Assembly: GCF_002993335.1 (NCBI RefSeq)
Contig: NZ_PVNS01000002.1
Location: forward strand, 124,001 to 188,000
Direction: 5' to 3'
Origin: Alkalicoccus urumqiensis
Lineage (GTDB): Bacteria > Bacillota > Bacilli > Bacillales > Salisediminibacteriaceae
DNA length: 64,000 nucleotides
Part shown: positions 43,989 to 52,948 of the stretch, one piece after another
How the letters are laid out: the number at the start of each line of letters is the position of its first letter
Numbering within the stretch: position 1 is the stretch's first letter
Position numbers and translations under genes: made by a program
The notes under the pieces: model-generated
The model's input: only the letters and a program-made list of their open reading frames with translations
Databases searched by the model: none
What the model was told of the DNA's origin: nothing

Positions 43989-45056
43989 ACCGGCTGGATC
44001 TGGCAGTATTGGAGCTGAAGCGGCTGAAGGAAGCCGGCATCGATGCCTGGATTGCCGGAGGAGCGGTCCGGGACATGCTGACAGGATCGGTCCCGCGGGA
44101 TGTTGACCTCGTCATCAGGACAGATGAGTTGGCACTCCGCTCTCTTTACAGCCGGATGCACCGGGTCGGCCGGAAGCATCCGGTCTTTCTCATTTTTCCG
44201 TGGAATGAAGCGGTGGAAGTGACGCTCCTGCAGTCGGATATTCAAACCGACCTGCTGCGGCGTGATTTTACATGGAATGCCATGGCGCTGGACGCGGAGA
44301 AAAGATTGATCGATCCTGCCGGAGGTGCAGAAGACCTTCATCAGCGGAGACTGACTGCCCCGGGGGATGCTGTCGAAAAAATAAAAGACGATCCGGTCCG
44401 GATCCTCCGGGCTGTCCGTTTTTCCCTCCAGTACGACGGGGAGATTGCAGCAGATCTTTTTTCGTGCGATGGAAGAGCAGGCACCGCTTCTCAAAACGAC
44501 AGCATACGAGCGGATTGTACAGGAGCTCGGACGGACACCATTCTCATGCTGGAACTCCATGCAGTGGGAGCGGTATTTTATGTTGACCAGCGTGGTGTCG
44601 TTTCCGGTGGCTGAAGATAACGATCTGCGGCATGGACTTATAAACAGACCGGAAATGTTTCACGAAGGAGAGAAGTGGGTCGTGCTGCCGGGACGCTTCC
44701 CGCCTTACTGGTTCAAGGCGCTGTCCCGTAAACAGAAGAAGCAGCATACGGATGCATGGCGTGCGCACCGATCTCTTCCGTGGAGCCGGTGGGATGTATT
44801 CCAGTTCCACCAGCCAGCGGTGACCAGTGCCAAAAACCTGGCGCTGCTGCTCGGAGAAACGCCCCCGGTCATTCCCGAACTTCCGATTTATGATGTCAGG
44901 GAGACGGCGTTATCAGCAGAAACCATTCACGCTGTTCCAAAAGCAGACCGCGGGATGGCAGTTAAAAGTGCAGCCCGTGCTGTGGTGGAAGGGAAAATCC
45001 CGAATAACGAGGCGGACGTGCACCGCTTTTTACGAAGAGAGGGGTGGATTTCATGA
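43985..45056 (+). pseudogene. cca: CCA tRNA nucleotidyltransferase, broken by a one-base frameshift
   Basis: Template-independent enzyme that adds or repairs the CCA end of tRNA. The first frame (43985-44614) carries the class II signatures GGAVRD (residues 25-30), DVD (39-41), RRDFTWNAMA (92-101) and DDPVRILRAVRF, then loses sense after F159. The correct protein continues (RAMEEQAPLLKTTAYERI) in the frame that is open from 44445 to 45056. The shift falls in TTTTTT at 44457-44462; with five T the gene would encode about 356 residues, slightly short of the roughly 400 of Bacillus Cca. Both halves are otherwise well kept. The gene is normally essential, so sequencing error, transcriptional slippage or frameshifting should be weighed against true loss. 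It overlaps bshA and birA as an operon member. Confidence 0.88.
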
Positions 45057-45997
45057 AAGGAGAAATATTAAAGATGCTTTCCCGTGCCGAAGGATATACT
45101 TCCGGGGAGCATATCAGTGAACAGCTCGGTATTTCCCGGACCGGAGTCTGGAAGCATATTCAGTCATTACGGGAAGAAGGTTATACCATCGTTTCTGTCA
45201 GAAAAAAAGGCTATCGGCTGGAGCACAGCGGAACAGGGTTCAGTGCTCACGCGGTGTCTTCAAAGCTTCGGACAGAGGGTATTCACATCGAACACCACGA
45301 AAAAATCCCGTCCACACAGACGCGGGCACAGCGGCTCGCCCAGGGAGGAGCACGGGGCTGGACCGTGGTTACTGCAGATGAACAGACCGGTGGACGCGGA
45401 CGGCGCGGACGCCCCTGGTCTACGAAAAAAGGAACAGCACTTGCAGCAAGCATTATTCTAAGACTGGATAAACTTCCTCAGGAGGCGGCAGCCATTACGC
45501 CTACAGCAGCCGTTATTATCAATGATGTCCTGCAGCGGTACGGAGTGGATACGCGGATCAAGTGGCCCAATGATATTCTGGCAGAAGGCAGGAAAGTCTG
45601 CGGCATTTTAACGGAAATGCATGCGGAAATGGATGAGCTCCACTACCTTATTATCGGTATCGGCGTAAATGTCAATGAGACGGATTTTCCGGAGGAGATC
45701 AAACCTACAGCTGTCTCTCTCCGCCATCTTACGGGACAAGAGTGGGACCGGTCTGCCCTTCTGGCCGCGCTGCTTGATGAGTTAAAAAAACGGCTGCCTG
45801 AATTTGAAGAAAACGGATTCACGCCGTTCAGGGAAGACTGGCTTCGTTACAGTACGGTAATCAATAAAGAAATTACCATACACCAGAGACACCAGAGCTG
45901 GAAAGGCAGAGCGGTGGATATCCGGGAGGACGGCAGGCTGATAGTGGAAACAGAGACTGGTCAGAAGGAAGTCATTTCCGGAGATATCTCCATCTAG
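45053..45997 (+). CDS. birA: Bifunctional biotin-protein ligase / biotin repressor BirA
   Basis: Attaches biotin to carboxylases and, as a repressor, controls biotin genes. The 314-residue protein has an N-terminal helix-turn-helix (about residues 18-45, SGEHISEQLGISRTGVWKHI), the biotin-binding loop GGRGRRGRPW near residue 120, KWPNDIL, and the C-terminal SH3-like domain. ATG 45053 overlaps the cca stop; the 45044 frame extension is not needed. The helix-turn-helix shows that it is the group II, regulatory form. Confidence 0.95.
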   Translation: MKGEILKMLSRAEGYTSGEHISEQLGISRTGVWKHIQSLREEGYTIVSVRKKGYRLEHSGTGFSAHAVSSKLRTEGIHIEHHEKIPSTQTRAQRLAQGGARGWTVVTADEQTGGRGRRGRPWSTKKGTALAASIILRLDKLPQEAAAITPTAAVIINDVLQRYGVDTRIKWPNDILAEGRKVCGILTEMHAEMDELHYLIIGIGVNVNETDFPEEIKPTAVSLRHLTGQEWDRSALLAALLDELKKRLPEFEENGFTPFREDWLRYSTVINKEITIHQRHQSWKGRAVDIREDGRLIVETETGQKEVISGDISI

Positions 45998-46000
45998 TTT

Positions 46001-46029
46001 TCGACAGCTGTCCGTGAAATTGCTATAAT
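46001..46029 (+). promoter_or_regulatory. Strong promoter for panBCD
   Basis: TCGACA (46001-46006), 17-nt spacer, TATAAT (46024-46029) with extended TGC. The 105-base leader that follows contains two small hairpins (near 46039-46058 and 46094-46110); neither resembles a riboswitch or T-box known to me. Confidence 0.8.
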
Positions 46030-46134
46030 ACGAACTGGACAGGACCGTCACGGCCTGTACCTGATGACATGAAGAGAGAACTGGTGCTGCTTCGACTCTT
46101 TTAAGAAGAGCGGAGACAGAAGGAGGAATGAAAA

Positions 46135-46947
46135 ATGAAAACGACGCAGGATTTCCGGAAAATGAAAGAAGACAACGACCCGATTGTCATGATCACCGCC
46201 TATGATGCTCCGTCCGCATCGCTCGCGGAAGAGGCCGGTGCAGATGTTCTGCTTGTCGGCGATTCACTCGGCATGGTCGTGCTCGGCTATGACTCCACGG
46301 TCCAGGTTACGGTGGAGGATATGATTTACCATACAAAAGCGGTGAAACGGGGAACAGATTCGATCTTCACAGTGACGGATATCCCGTTCATGGCGGCGCA
46401 TATTTCTACAGAACATGCGTTAAAGGCCTCTGCGGACGTCATGCAGAAGAGCGGGGCGGACGCGGTAAAAATCGAGGGAAGCGGTCCGGTCATTGATATC
46501 ATCAACAGGCTCACAGAGGGCGGCGTCCCTGTCGTTTCCCACCTCGGCCTGACTCCGCAGACCGTCGGCGTCGAAGGCGGGTACCGCGTTCAGGGCAAAA
46601 CAGAAGAATCAAAGAAAAAGCTTCTGGAAGATGCCGCCGCTGTCGAAAAGGCAGGGGCCTGCATGCTCGTCCTGGAATGTGTTCCGGAAGAGACAGCCCG
46701 GCTTGTGCAGGAAGAGCTGACGATCCCTGTTATCGGTATCGGCGCGGGACGTTTTACAGACGGCCAGGTGCTTGTGTACCACGATATTATCGGCTACTAC
46801 GGCGGACATACGCCGAAGTTTGTCAAGCAGTATACGGATATACGCCCGGTCATACATGACGCACTATCCGCCTTTAAAGAAGATGTGAAAGAAAAGAGGT
46901 TTCCGGAAGAAGCGCATGTCTTTAAGCCATATGGTGAAAAGAAATGA
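46135..46947 (+). CDS. panB: 3-methyl-2-oxobutanoate hydroxymethyltransferase
   Basis: First committed step toward pantothenate: adds a hydroxymethyl group from methylene-THF to ketoisovalerate. The 270-residue barrel has [18 protein letters not shown] near residue 21, [14 protein letters not shown], the KIEG segment, and HLGLTPQ. AGGAGG lies before ATG 46135. It overlaps panC by four bases. Confidence 0.97.
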   Translation: MKTTQDFRKMKEDNDPIVMITAYDAPSASLAEEAGADVLLVGDSLGMVVLGYDSTVQVTVEDMIYHTKAVKRGTDSIFTVTDIPFMAAHISTEHALKASADVMQKSGADAVKIEGSGPVIDIINRLTEGGVPVVSHLGLTPQTVGVEGGYRVQGKTEESKKKLLEDAAAVEKAGACMLVLECVPEETARLVQEELTIPVIGIGAGRFTDGQVLVYHDIIGYYGGHTPKFVKQYTDIRPVIHDALSAFKEDVKEKRFPEEAHVFKPYGEKK

Positions 46948-47780
46948 ATGTCATCACGAGTATCCGTGAATTAAAAAAACATCTCCGCAGGGAACAGAAG
47001 AATGGCAGAACGATCGGTTTCGTGGCCACGATGGGTTATCTTCACGAAGGCCACCGGAGGCTGATGCAGGAAAGCAGCCACAACCACGATGTAACGGTTG
47101 TCTCGGTTTTCGTCAATCCGCTTCAGTTCGGACCGGGGGAGGATTTTGAAACGTATCCGCGGGACGAAGAGCGGGATAAAACCGTCTGCAGGGAGGAAGG
47201 CGTCGATGTCGTATTTATGCCTTCTGCAGAGGAAATGTACCCGAAAAAAATGGCTTCCAGCATCGCTGTGGAAAAAGGAACAGACGTCCTCTGCGGCAGA
47301 AGCCGTCCCGGCCACTTTTCCGGAGTAGCAACGGTCGTCATGAAGCTTCTGCAGATAGTCCGTCCGGACGCAGCGTACTTCGGACAAAAAGATGCACAGC
47401 AGGCGGCGGTGCTTGAAACGATGGCTGCCGACTACAATCTGGACACCTCCATCCGCGCCGTGCCGACGGTAAGGGAAAACGATGGTCTTGCGAAAAGTTC
47501 ACGGAACGTCCGGCTTTCAGAGGCGGAGCGGAAAGAGGCTCCGGCAATCTACGAATCGCTGAAAGCAGGAGTCGACACGTACAGACAGCTTGGAAAACAG
47601 AAAGCAGTGGAGCAGGTCAGCGGAACGCTCGCCGGACTGTCGGGAACGGTGGATTATGTCGAGCTCTGGACCTATCCGGATCTGCAGGAGCCCGGTAAGG
47701 AAGCAGAACGGCTCGTTCTGGCTGCGGCCGTTCAATATGATCACGCCAGATTAATTGACAATATCATTTTCATACCCTAA
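46944..47780 (+). CDS. panC: Pantothenate synthetase
   Basis: Joins pantoate and beta-alanine with ATP. The 278-residue protein has the HIGH-type motif [11 protein letters not shown] near residue 31, the segment [13 protein letters not shown] with the KD catalytic pair, and [12 protein letters not shown]. The last block usually reads L/M-SSRN-V-Y/G-L in relatives; here K replaces the hydrophobic residue and R the aromatic one. All other key residues seem normal. Confidence 0.96.
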   Translation: MNVITSIRELKKHLRREQKNGRTIGFVATMGYLHEGHRRLMQESSHNHDVTVVSVFVNPLQFGPGEDFETYPRDEERDKTVCREEGVDVVFMPSAEEMYPKKMASSIAVEKGTDVLCGRSRPGHFSGVATVVMKLLQIVRPDAAYFGQKDAQQAAVLETMAADYNLDTSIRAVPTVRENDGLAKSSRNVRLSEAERKEAPAIYESLKAGVDTYRQLGKQKAVEQVSGTLAGLSGTVDYVELWTYPDLQEPGKEAERLVLAAAVQYDHARLIDNIIFIP

Positions 47781-47797
47781 AAGGAGAACCGATAACG

Positions 47798-48181
47798 ATG
47801 ATGAGAGAAATGATGGCAGGGAAACTGCACCGAGCAACAGTAACAGAAGCGAATCTTCAGTATGTCGGAAGCATTACGGTGGATCAGGACCTTCTTGATG
47901 AGGCAGGGATTCTTGAAAACGAAAAAGTGCAGGTCGTAAACAACAACAATGGTGCGCGCCTGGAAACGTACACGATTTCGGGTGCCCGCGGCAGCGGTAC
48001 CGTCTGCCTGAACGGCGCTGCAGCCCGTCTCGTCCAGCCGGGGGATAAAGTCATTATTATTTCCTACAAATGGCTGGAAGAAGCTGAAGCTCAGTCCCAC
48101 GTACCGAACGTCATTATTCTGGATGAGAACAACCGTGTACAGGAGCGGATTGGAACGGAGCCGGAAGCAACGATCCGGTGA
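47798..48181 (+). CDS. panD: Aspartate 1-decarboxylase
   Basis: Pyruvoyl enzyme making beta-alanine from aspartate. The proenzyme of 127 residues is cleaved between Gly24 and Ser25 in YVGSITVDQ; Ser25 becomes the pyruvoyl group. Using ATG 47798 places this serine at position 25, as in relatives, and AGGAG (47782-47786) is 11 bases upstream. [11 protein letters not shown] and [18 protein letters not shown] complete the family pattern. Confidence 0.97.
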   Translation: MMREMMAGKLHRATVTEANLQYVGSITVDQDLLDEAGILENEKVQVVNNNNGARLETYTISGARGSGTVCLNGAAARLVQPGDKVIIISYKWLEEAEAQSHVPNVIILDENNRVQERIGTEPEATIR

Positions 48182-48211
48182 GTAAATTGAACAGAAGGTA
48201 GGCGCGTAATC

Positions 48212-50911
48212 ATGACACGTTTTGTAGTACTGGACCTGGAAACAACGGGAATGTCTTTTTCTGAAGGAGACAGAATTCTGGAGATCGCTTACTGTGTTAT
48301 GGAAAATGACACGGTCATCCGCCGTTTTCAGTCCCACGTTCAGACAGAAAAAGAAATCCCTCCTTTTGTCCAGCAGCTGACGCAGATTGAGCAGAAAGAC
48401 GTCGCTGGCGCCCCGGCCTTCGAAGAACTGGCCCCCGAGATCCTCTCTGATCTGGACGGGGCCTGGTTTGTGGCCCACAATGTCGACTTTGACCTCTCCT
48501 TTTTAAACGAAGCACTGGAAGATGCAGGGTATTCCCCTTTCTCCGGTCCGGTGCTGGATACGGTGGAATTGTCACGAATCTTTTTCCCGACTGCAGAGAG
48601 TTTCAGGCTGCAGAATCTGGCTGACATGTTTTCCATTGTTCATGACAATCCTCACCAGGCGCTGAGCGATGCCGAGGCTTCCGCGTCCATCCTTCTAAAA
48701 ATTATGGAAAAAGGGCGTTCGCTGCCACCTGCATCGCTGCACCGGCTTTTGTACCTGCAGCAGGCATGGAAAAGTGATATGGGGGCGCTGCTCGGCGAAT
48801 GGCTTGAACATGCAGAAGTGCCTGACGGAGTGGAGGAATACCGGGGGACCGCCGTCCGGGTCAATGAAGAAATTAAAGAAGCTGCGGAAGCCTGCGGAAC
48901 AGATCCCTCCGCCTATTTAACGTCGGAAGTACTCGCCTCTGTCCACCCATCTATGGTGGAGAGAACGGCACAGCAGAACATGAGTCTGTTCGTTCAGAAT
49001 ATTTTAAATGATGGTCATATCGGTATCGCTGAAGCAGGCACCGGCACCGGAAAAACACTTGCCTATCTTCTGCCGGCTGTATTAACGTCTCTTTCAGAAG
49101 AGAAGAGGGTCCTTGTCAGTACCGAAACGATTCAACTGCAGGAACAGATTCTTTACAAAGAAATTCCTGTTGTCGAAACGCTTCTGAACCGGCAGGTACG
49201 CGCTTCACTCATGAAAGGGAGAAGCCATTATCTCTGTCTGCAGAAATTGGAGCACATGCTTTCATCCCAGGCAGAAAAAACATATGATCAGCAGCTCTCG
49301 CTGTCACAGATAATCGTCTGGCTCACCCAGACGGCAAGCGGCGACCTTGAAGAAGTGAACGCCGCTTCCGGTGAGCGGTTTATGTACGAGCTTGTCAGTG
49401 AACCCGGCTCCTGCAGCAGCCCGGACTGTCCCTGGTTTTCCCGGTGCTTTTACCAGCGTGCCCGGAAAAAAGCGAGGCATTCCGACATCATTATTACCAA
49501 CCACGCGATGCTTCTCACAGATATATCTACGTCTGTCCTTCCGTCTTATCAGCATATCATTGTGGACGAAGCCCACCACCTGCAGAAAACGGCTTCCCGT
49601 CAGTTCGCAGAGCGGATGAGTTATGCTGATGCAGCAAGACCGATCAATGAGTGGCTGCAGAAACCGGACCCTATTCTGCCTGATTTTTGGAAAGACAGGC
49701 TGACCGGACTGAAGGACGACTGGAATGATCTTTTCATGACGCTCTACGACTTTTCCCGGAAAAGCAGTGCGCAGAACGATATGGGTGAATGGTCGACGGT
49801 CATCGATCATGAGAAAAAAGCGTTTGCCAAAGTGGAGGATGCTGCGGTCCGGCTGCGGGAAGCTTACCGCCAGCTGACGTATATGATGGAAAGTGAAGAA
49901 ATAACGTCTCAGGAAACCGGTGTCTCCTCCCTTATGGAAGAGATCGGCCGCTGTATCGATAAAGCCGGCAGTCTGCTGCTTCGGCCGGCGGACTCCCATG
50001 TTTACTGGATGGAGCGGGCTAACCGCGGTCCGAAACAGGCGCTGACCGTTTACAGCAGCCCTGTGGATGTAGCTGATCTGCTTGCTGACTATTTTTTCGC
50101 CAAGAAAAAACACGTCGTCCTCACAAGTGCCACACTTGCGGTAAACCAGTCGTTTTCATTTGTTATGGAACAGCTCGGCATGGAGGATTTTGAGGTGAAG
50201 CAGATGCAGGCGGAATCGCCGTTTGACTGGGAGAATCAGGCTGCCATTCTGCTTCCGCAGGATATTCCGCCGGTAAAAGAAGAGGAAGCTTACGTTGAAA
50301 AACTGGCAGAAGCGGTTGTCCGCATTTCGAGTGCCTCAAAAGGAAAAATGCTCGTTCTTTTTACGTCCTATGCCATGCTGAAAAAAACGTACCGGAGACT
50401 TCAGGAAATGCTCGATGATACGTACCTTGTCATCGGTCAGGGCGTTCAGTCAAAAAGCCGCACGAAATTAATTAAGCTGTTTCAGCAGTTTGACCAGAGT
50501 ATCCTTCTCGGTACGAGCAGTTTCTGGGAAGGAGTCGATATACCCGGAGAGGATTTATCCGTGCTTTTGATGGCACGGCTTCCATTCGCGCCTCCATCGG
50601 ACCCTGTTTACCGGGCAAAAGCGGGACGTCTGGAAGAAGAAGGGAAGTCTCCGTTTATGAAACTGGCACTGCCGGAGGCTATCCTCCGCTTCAGGCAGGG
50701 CTTTGGACGTCTGATCCGTACGGAAAAGGATAAAGGCGTCGTCATCGTCATGGACCGCCGTATCGAGAAAGCCCGCTACGGAAAACAGTTTCTGCGTTCG
50801 CTTCCCGGAGCCAGCGTAGAGCGGGGAACGCTGGAGGAAATGGCGGATTTTACGGAAAAATGGCTGTACCGAAGCAGAGAGGAGACAAAACATGAAGACG
50901 CTCATCGATAA
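48212..50911 (+). CDS. dinG: DinG-family protein: exonuclease domain plus XPD-like helicase domain
   Basis: A 899-residue protein with an N-terminal DnaQ-type 3'-5' exonuclease (residues 4-165: LDLETTG, AHNVDFDLSFL, HQALSDA) joined to a superfamily 2 helicase. Helicase motifs are EAGTGTGKTLAYLLP near residue 275, the DEAHHL box near 451, SATL, and the GRLIRTEKDKGVV motif VI region. Between motifs I and II lie YLC and CSSPDCPWFSRC: four cysteines with the C-x4-C-x5-C spacing of the E. coli DinG iron-sulfur cluster. Position after panD agrees with B. subtilis. It probably processes DNA in repair or replication conflict. Confidence 0.93.
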   Translation: MTRFVVLDLETTGMSFSEGDRILEIAYCVMENDTVIRRFQSHVQTEKEIPPFVQQLTQIEQKDVAGAPAFEELAPEILSDLDGAWFVAHNVDFDLSFLNEALEDAGYSPFSGPVLDTVELSRIFFPTAESFRLQNLADMFSIVHDNPHQALSDAEASASILLKIMEKGRSLPPASLHRLLYLQQAWKSDMGALLGEWLEHAEVPDGVEEYRGTAVRVNEEIKEAAEACGTDPSAYLTSEVLASVHPSMVERTAQQNMSLFVQNILNDGHIGIAEAGTGTGKTLAYLLPAVLTSLSEEKRVLVSTETIQLQEQILYKEIPVVETLLNRQVRASLMKGRSHYLCLQKLEHMLSSQAEKTYDQQLSLSQIIVWLTQTASGDLEEVNAASGERFMYELVSEPGSCSSPDCPWFSRCFYQRARKKARHSDIIITNHAMLLTDISTSVLPSYQHIIVDEAHHLQKTASRQFAERMSYADAARPINEWLQKPDPILPDFWKDRLTGLKDDWNDLFMTLYDFSRKSSAQNDMGEWSTVIDHEKKAFAKVEDAAVRLREAYRQLTYMMESEEITSQETGVSSLMEEIGRCIDKAGSLLLRPADSHVYWMERANRGPKQALTVYSSPVDVADLLADYFFAKKKHVVLTSATLAVNQSFSFVMEQLGMEDFEVKQMQAESPFDWENQAAILLPQDIPPVKEEEAYVEKLAEAVVRISSASKGKMLVLFTSYAMLKKTYRRLQEMLDDTYLVIGQGVQSKSRTKLIKLFQQFDQSILLGTSSFWEGVDIPGEDLSVLLMARLPFAPPSDPVYRAKAGRLEEEGKSPFMKLALPEAILRFRQGFGRLIRTEKDKGVVIVMDRRIEKARYGKQFLRSLPGASVERGTLEEMADFTEKWLYRSREETKHEDAHR

Positions 50912-52181
50912 TGGTCTCATCATGTCCGCGGAAGGAAAGCTGACCGCCGGGGGGATCATCATGGAAGGCGGTACAATTACCCGCGCCGGCAGCGGCGTAT
51001 CGAGAGAAACAGAAGACTATGATGAACATATAGACGGAAAAGGCCGCTGGTTTCTCCCCGGCTTCGTTAACACACATGGTCACGCGGGTAGTACGCTTCT
51101 CCGCGGAGCGGGAGAGGAACTTCCTCTGCGGCAGTGGCTGGAGCAGGTTATGTGGCCGAATGAACAGAAACTAGACCGCGACATGGTGTCAGCGGCTCAG
51201 GATCTCGCTCTGGCGGAAATGCTCCGATCCGGTACGACAGCCTTTCTCGATATGTATCACCTCGGTATTCATGATCTCGCTGAAAAAACGTCTGCGTCCG
51301 GTATGCGTGCGGTTCTTGGCAGAGGGATGATCGGTTTTGGAGGGGAAGCAGGCTGGCAGGAACGTCTGGACGCTTCCGCCGATTTTATTGATTCATGGCA
51401 TGAAGCGGCTGAGGGGCGTATCCGGACAGCGGTCATGCCGCATGCCCCTTATACGTGCCCGCCGGCATTTATGGAGAAAGCCGCGTCACTTGCTGTGGAA
51501 AAGGGCGTGCTGTTTCATACACATTGTGCAGAAACCCGTCAGGAATGCAGAGACCACCGCAGGGAGCACGGTCTTCATCCAGTTGATCATCTGCATCAGC
51601 TAGGTATTTTCCAACTCGATGTGCTTCTGGCTCATGCTGTACATATAACAGAAGCACACATGCAGATTCTTGCGGACACAGGAACCGGCGTCTCCCACAA
51701 CCCGTCATCCAATGCAAAGCTCGGTTCAGGTACCGCACCTATTCCGGAAATGATGAAGGCCGGTGTGAGAACAGCACTCGGTACAGATTCGACAGCTAGC
51801 AATAATACGCTCGATATGGTTGAAGAGATGCGCCTGGCTGCACTGATTCATAAAGGTCGTCTGGAGGATCCCGAGGCGCTGCCTGCAGCCGATGTATTTC
51901 GAATGGCGACGTCCGGCGGCTCGGAGCTTCTTGGTTTTCACCAGACCGGCGTGATTCAGGCTGGCATGGAGGCTGATTTTATTGCTGTCAATCCACATTC
52001 TCTTCATCTTACGCCCAACCTTGACCGTGCAGCTGCCCACACTGCGTACTCGCTGAAATCCTCGGATGTGGAAGACGTCTGGGTGCAGGGGCGGAGGCTG
52101 ATGAAGAACAAAGAGCTTGTCACGCTCGATGAGGAAAGAATCCGATTTAACGCAGACAAGCAGGCTGCAAAATTGCTATAA
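50892..52181 (+). CDS. MtaD-like 5-methylthioadenosine/S-adenosylhomocysteine deaminase
   Basis: Metal-dependent amidohydrolase of 429 residues. It has the HxH pair in NTHGHAGSTLLRG near residue 60, HTHCAET near 208, and the metal aspartate in LGTDSTASNNTLDM near 295, as in adenosine-type deaminases of the MTA/SAH group. It probably deaminates methylthioadenosine, S-adenosylhomocysteine or related nucleosides. The same gene type follows dinG in several Bacillaceae, though not in B. subtilis. GAGAGGAG lies before ATG 50892; it overlaps dinG by 20 bases. Substrate is inferred from family only. Confidence 0.85.
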   Translation: MKTLIDNGLIMSAEGKLTAGGIIMEGGTITRAGSGVSRETEDYDEHIDGKGRWFLPGFVNTHGHAGSTLLRGAGEELPLRQWLEQVMWPNEQKLDRDMVSAAQDLALAEMLRSGTTAFLDMYHLGIHDLAEKTSASGMRAVLGRGMIGFGGEAGWQERLDASADFIDSWHEAAEGRIRTAVMPHAPYTCPPAFMEKAASLAVEKGVLFHTHCAETRQECRDHRREHGLHPVDHLHQLGIFQLDVLLAHAVHITEAHMQILADTGTGVSHNPSSNAKLGSGTAPIPEMMKAGVRTALGTDSTASNNTLDMVEEMRLAALIHKGRLEDPEALPAADVFRMATSGGSELLGFHQTGVIQAGMEADFIAVNPHSLHLTPNLDRAAAHTAYSLKSSDVEDVWVQGRRLMKNKELVTLDEERIRFNADKQAAKLL

Positions 52182-52182
52182 T
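52174..52182 (+). promoter_or_regulatory. Extended -10 promoter for ypmA-ypmB-aspB
   Basis: TGCTATAAT overlapping the stop codon of the deaminase gene, with CAGACA (52153-52158) as a -35 candidate 18 bases before TATAAT. Confidence 0.55.
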
Positions 52183-52220
52183 CAAATAGATATGATTTTG
52201 TTAAAGAAGGATGGATACCT

Positions 52221-52409
52221 ATGACTCATGATCAGGTACGTCTGCTTTCCACTGTAACGATTGAAAAAACACCGGATGTATACAAGCTGGTGGACTCGCT
52301 GAACCGGACGCTGAAAGAGAAAAATCTGATGTTCGGTCTGGCTCTGGATGAAACGGATAAAGAACGGATGGTTTTTTCCATTTACGAAACGCTGGAAGTG
52401 GATTCATGA
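52221..52409 (+). CDS. ypmA: Small protein YpmA (DUF4264 family)
   Basis: A 62-residue protein matching B. subtilis YpmA (56 residues), including LLSTVTIEKTPDVYKLVDSL and NLMFGLALDE. The function is unknown. GAAGGATGG lies upstream of ATG 52221. It overlaps ypmB by four bases; ypmA-ypmB-aspB order is conserved in Bacillus. Confidence 0.9.
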   Translation: MTHDQVRLLSTVTIEKTPDVYKLVDSLNRTLKEKNLMFGLALDETDKERMVFSIYETLEVDS

Positions 52410-52912
52410 AAACATGGATTCCAGCAGTGATTATTTTCGTTCTCGGCACGGCAGCATCCGCTGCTTATCTGCTGTACAATTCGGTGGAGAACCCACTGGA
52501 AGCACGTGCAGATCAGGCAGAGGAGCGTGCTTATGCTGCTGCAGATATAGCTGAGGTGGAGGAGCGGACCTTTTTCCACGGAAGAGAGTCGTTTATCGTT
52601 CTTCATACACTCACGGCAGATGGAACGCCGCAGTTTGTCTTTGTTCCTGAAAGGACCGAGGAAGAAGAAAATGCAGGAGAAATTACTGTTGTAGACCGAT
52701 CCGGCGGTATCCCGCCGGAGGAGGCTGCTGCTCAAGCGGAAGAAGAAACTGAAGCAGTTGAACTAATCAGCGTGCTTCCCGGGCTGGAGAGCGGAGAGCC
52801 TGTTTATGAAGTCCGCTATCGTGATGAAGAAGGACGATACGGCTATTACTACACGTCATTTAATGATGGAAGCTACCTCCGGAATTACCTTCTGCCGGAA
52901 GAACCGGCCTGA
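52406..52912 (+). CDS. ypmB: YpmB (DUF5590), membrane-anchored PepSY-like protein
   Basis: A 168-residue protein with one N-terminal membrane anchor (about residues 5-24) and an acidic extracellular part that resembles tandem PepSY-like folds, ending in YYYTSFNDGSYLRNYLLP. It may be retained at the outer membrane face. The match to YpmB rests on length, anchor, this C-terminal pattern and gene order. Function unknown. Confidence 0.85.
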   Translation: MKTWIPAVIIFVLGTAASAAYLLYNSVENPLEARADQAEERAYAAADIAEVEERTFFHGRESFIVLHTLTADGTPQFVFVPERTEEEENAGEITVVDRSGGIPPEEAAAQAEEETEAVELISVLPGLESGEPVYEVRYRDEEGRYGYYYTSFNDGSYLRNYLLPEEPA

Positions 52913-52948
52913 ATGCTGTTTGACAATTTGAAAGGAGACGATAGAAAA

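Noticed and set aside
44445-45056. The second cca frame as a separate gene
   Set aside because: It has no ribosome site, starts inside cca coding sequence, and continues the cca protein exactly after a one-base correction.
49304-50113. A 269-residue minus-strand frame inside dinG
   Set aside because: Antisense of the helicase domain, no recognisable protein features.
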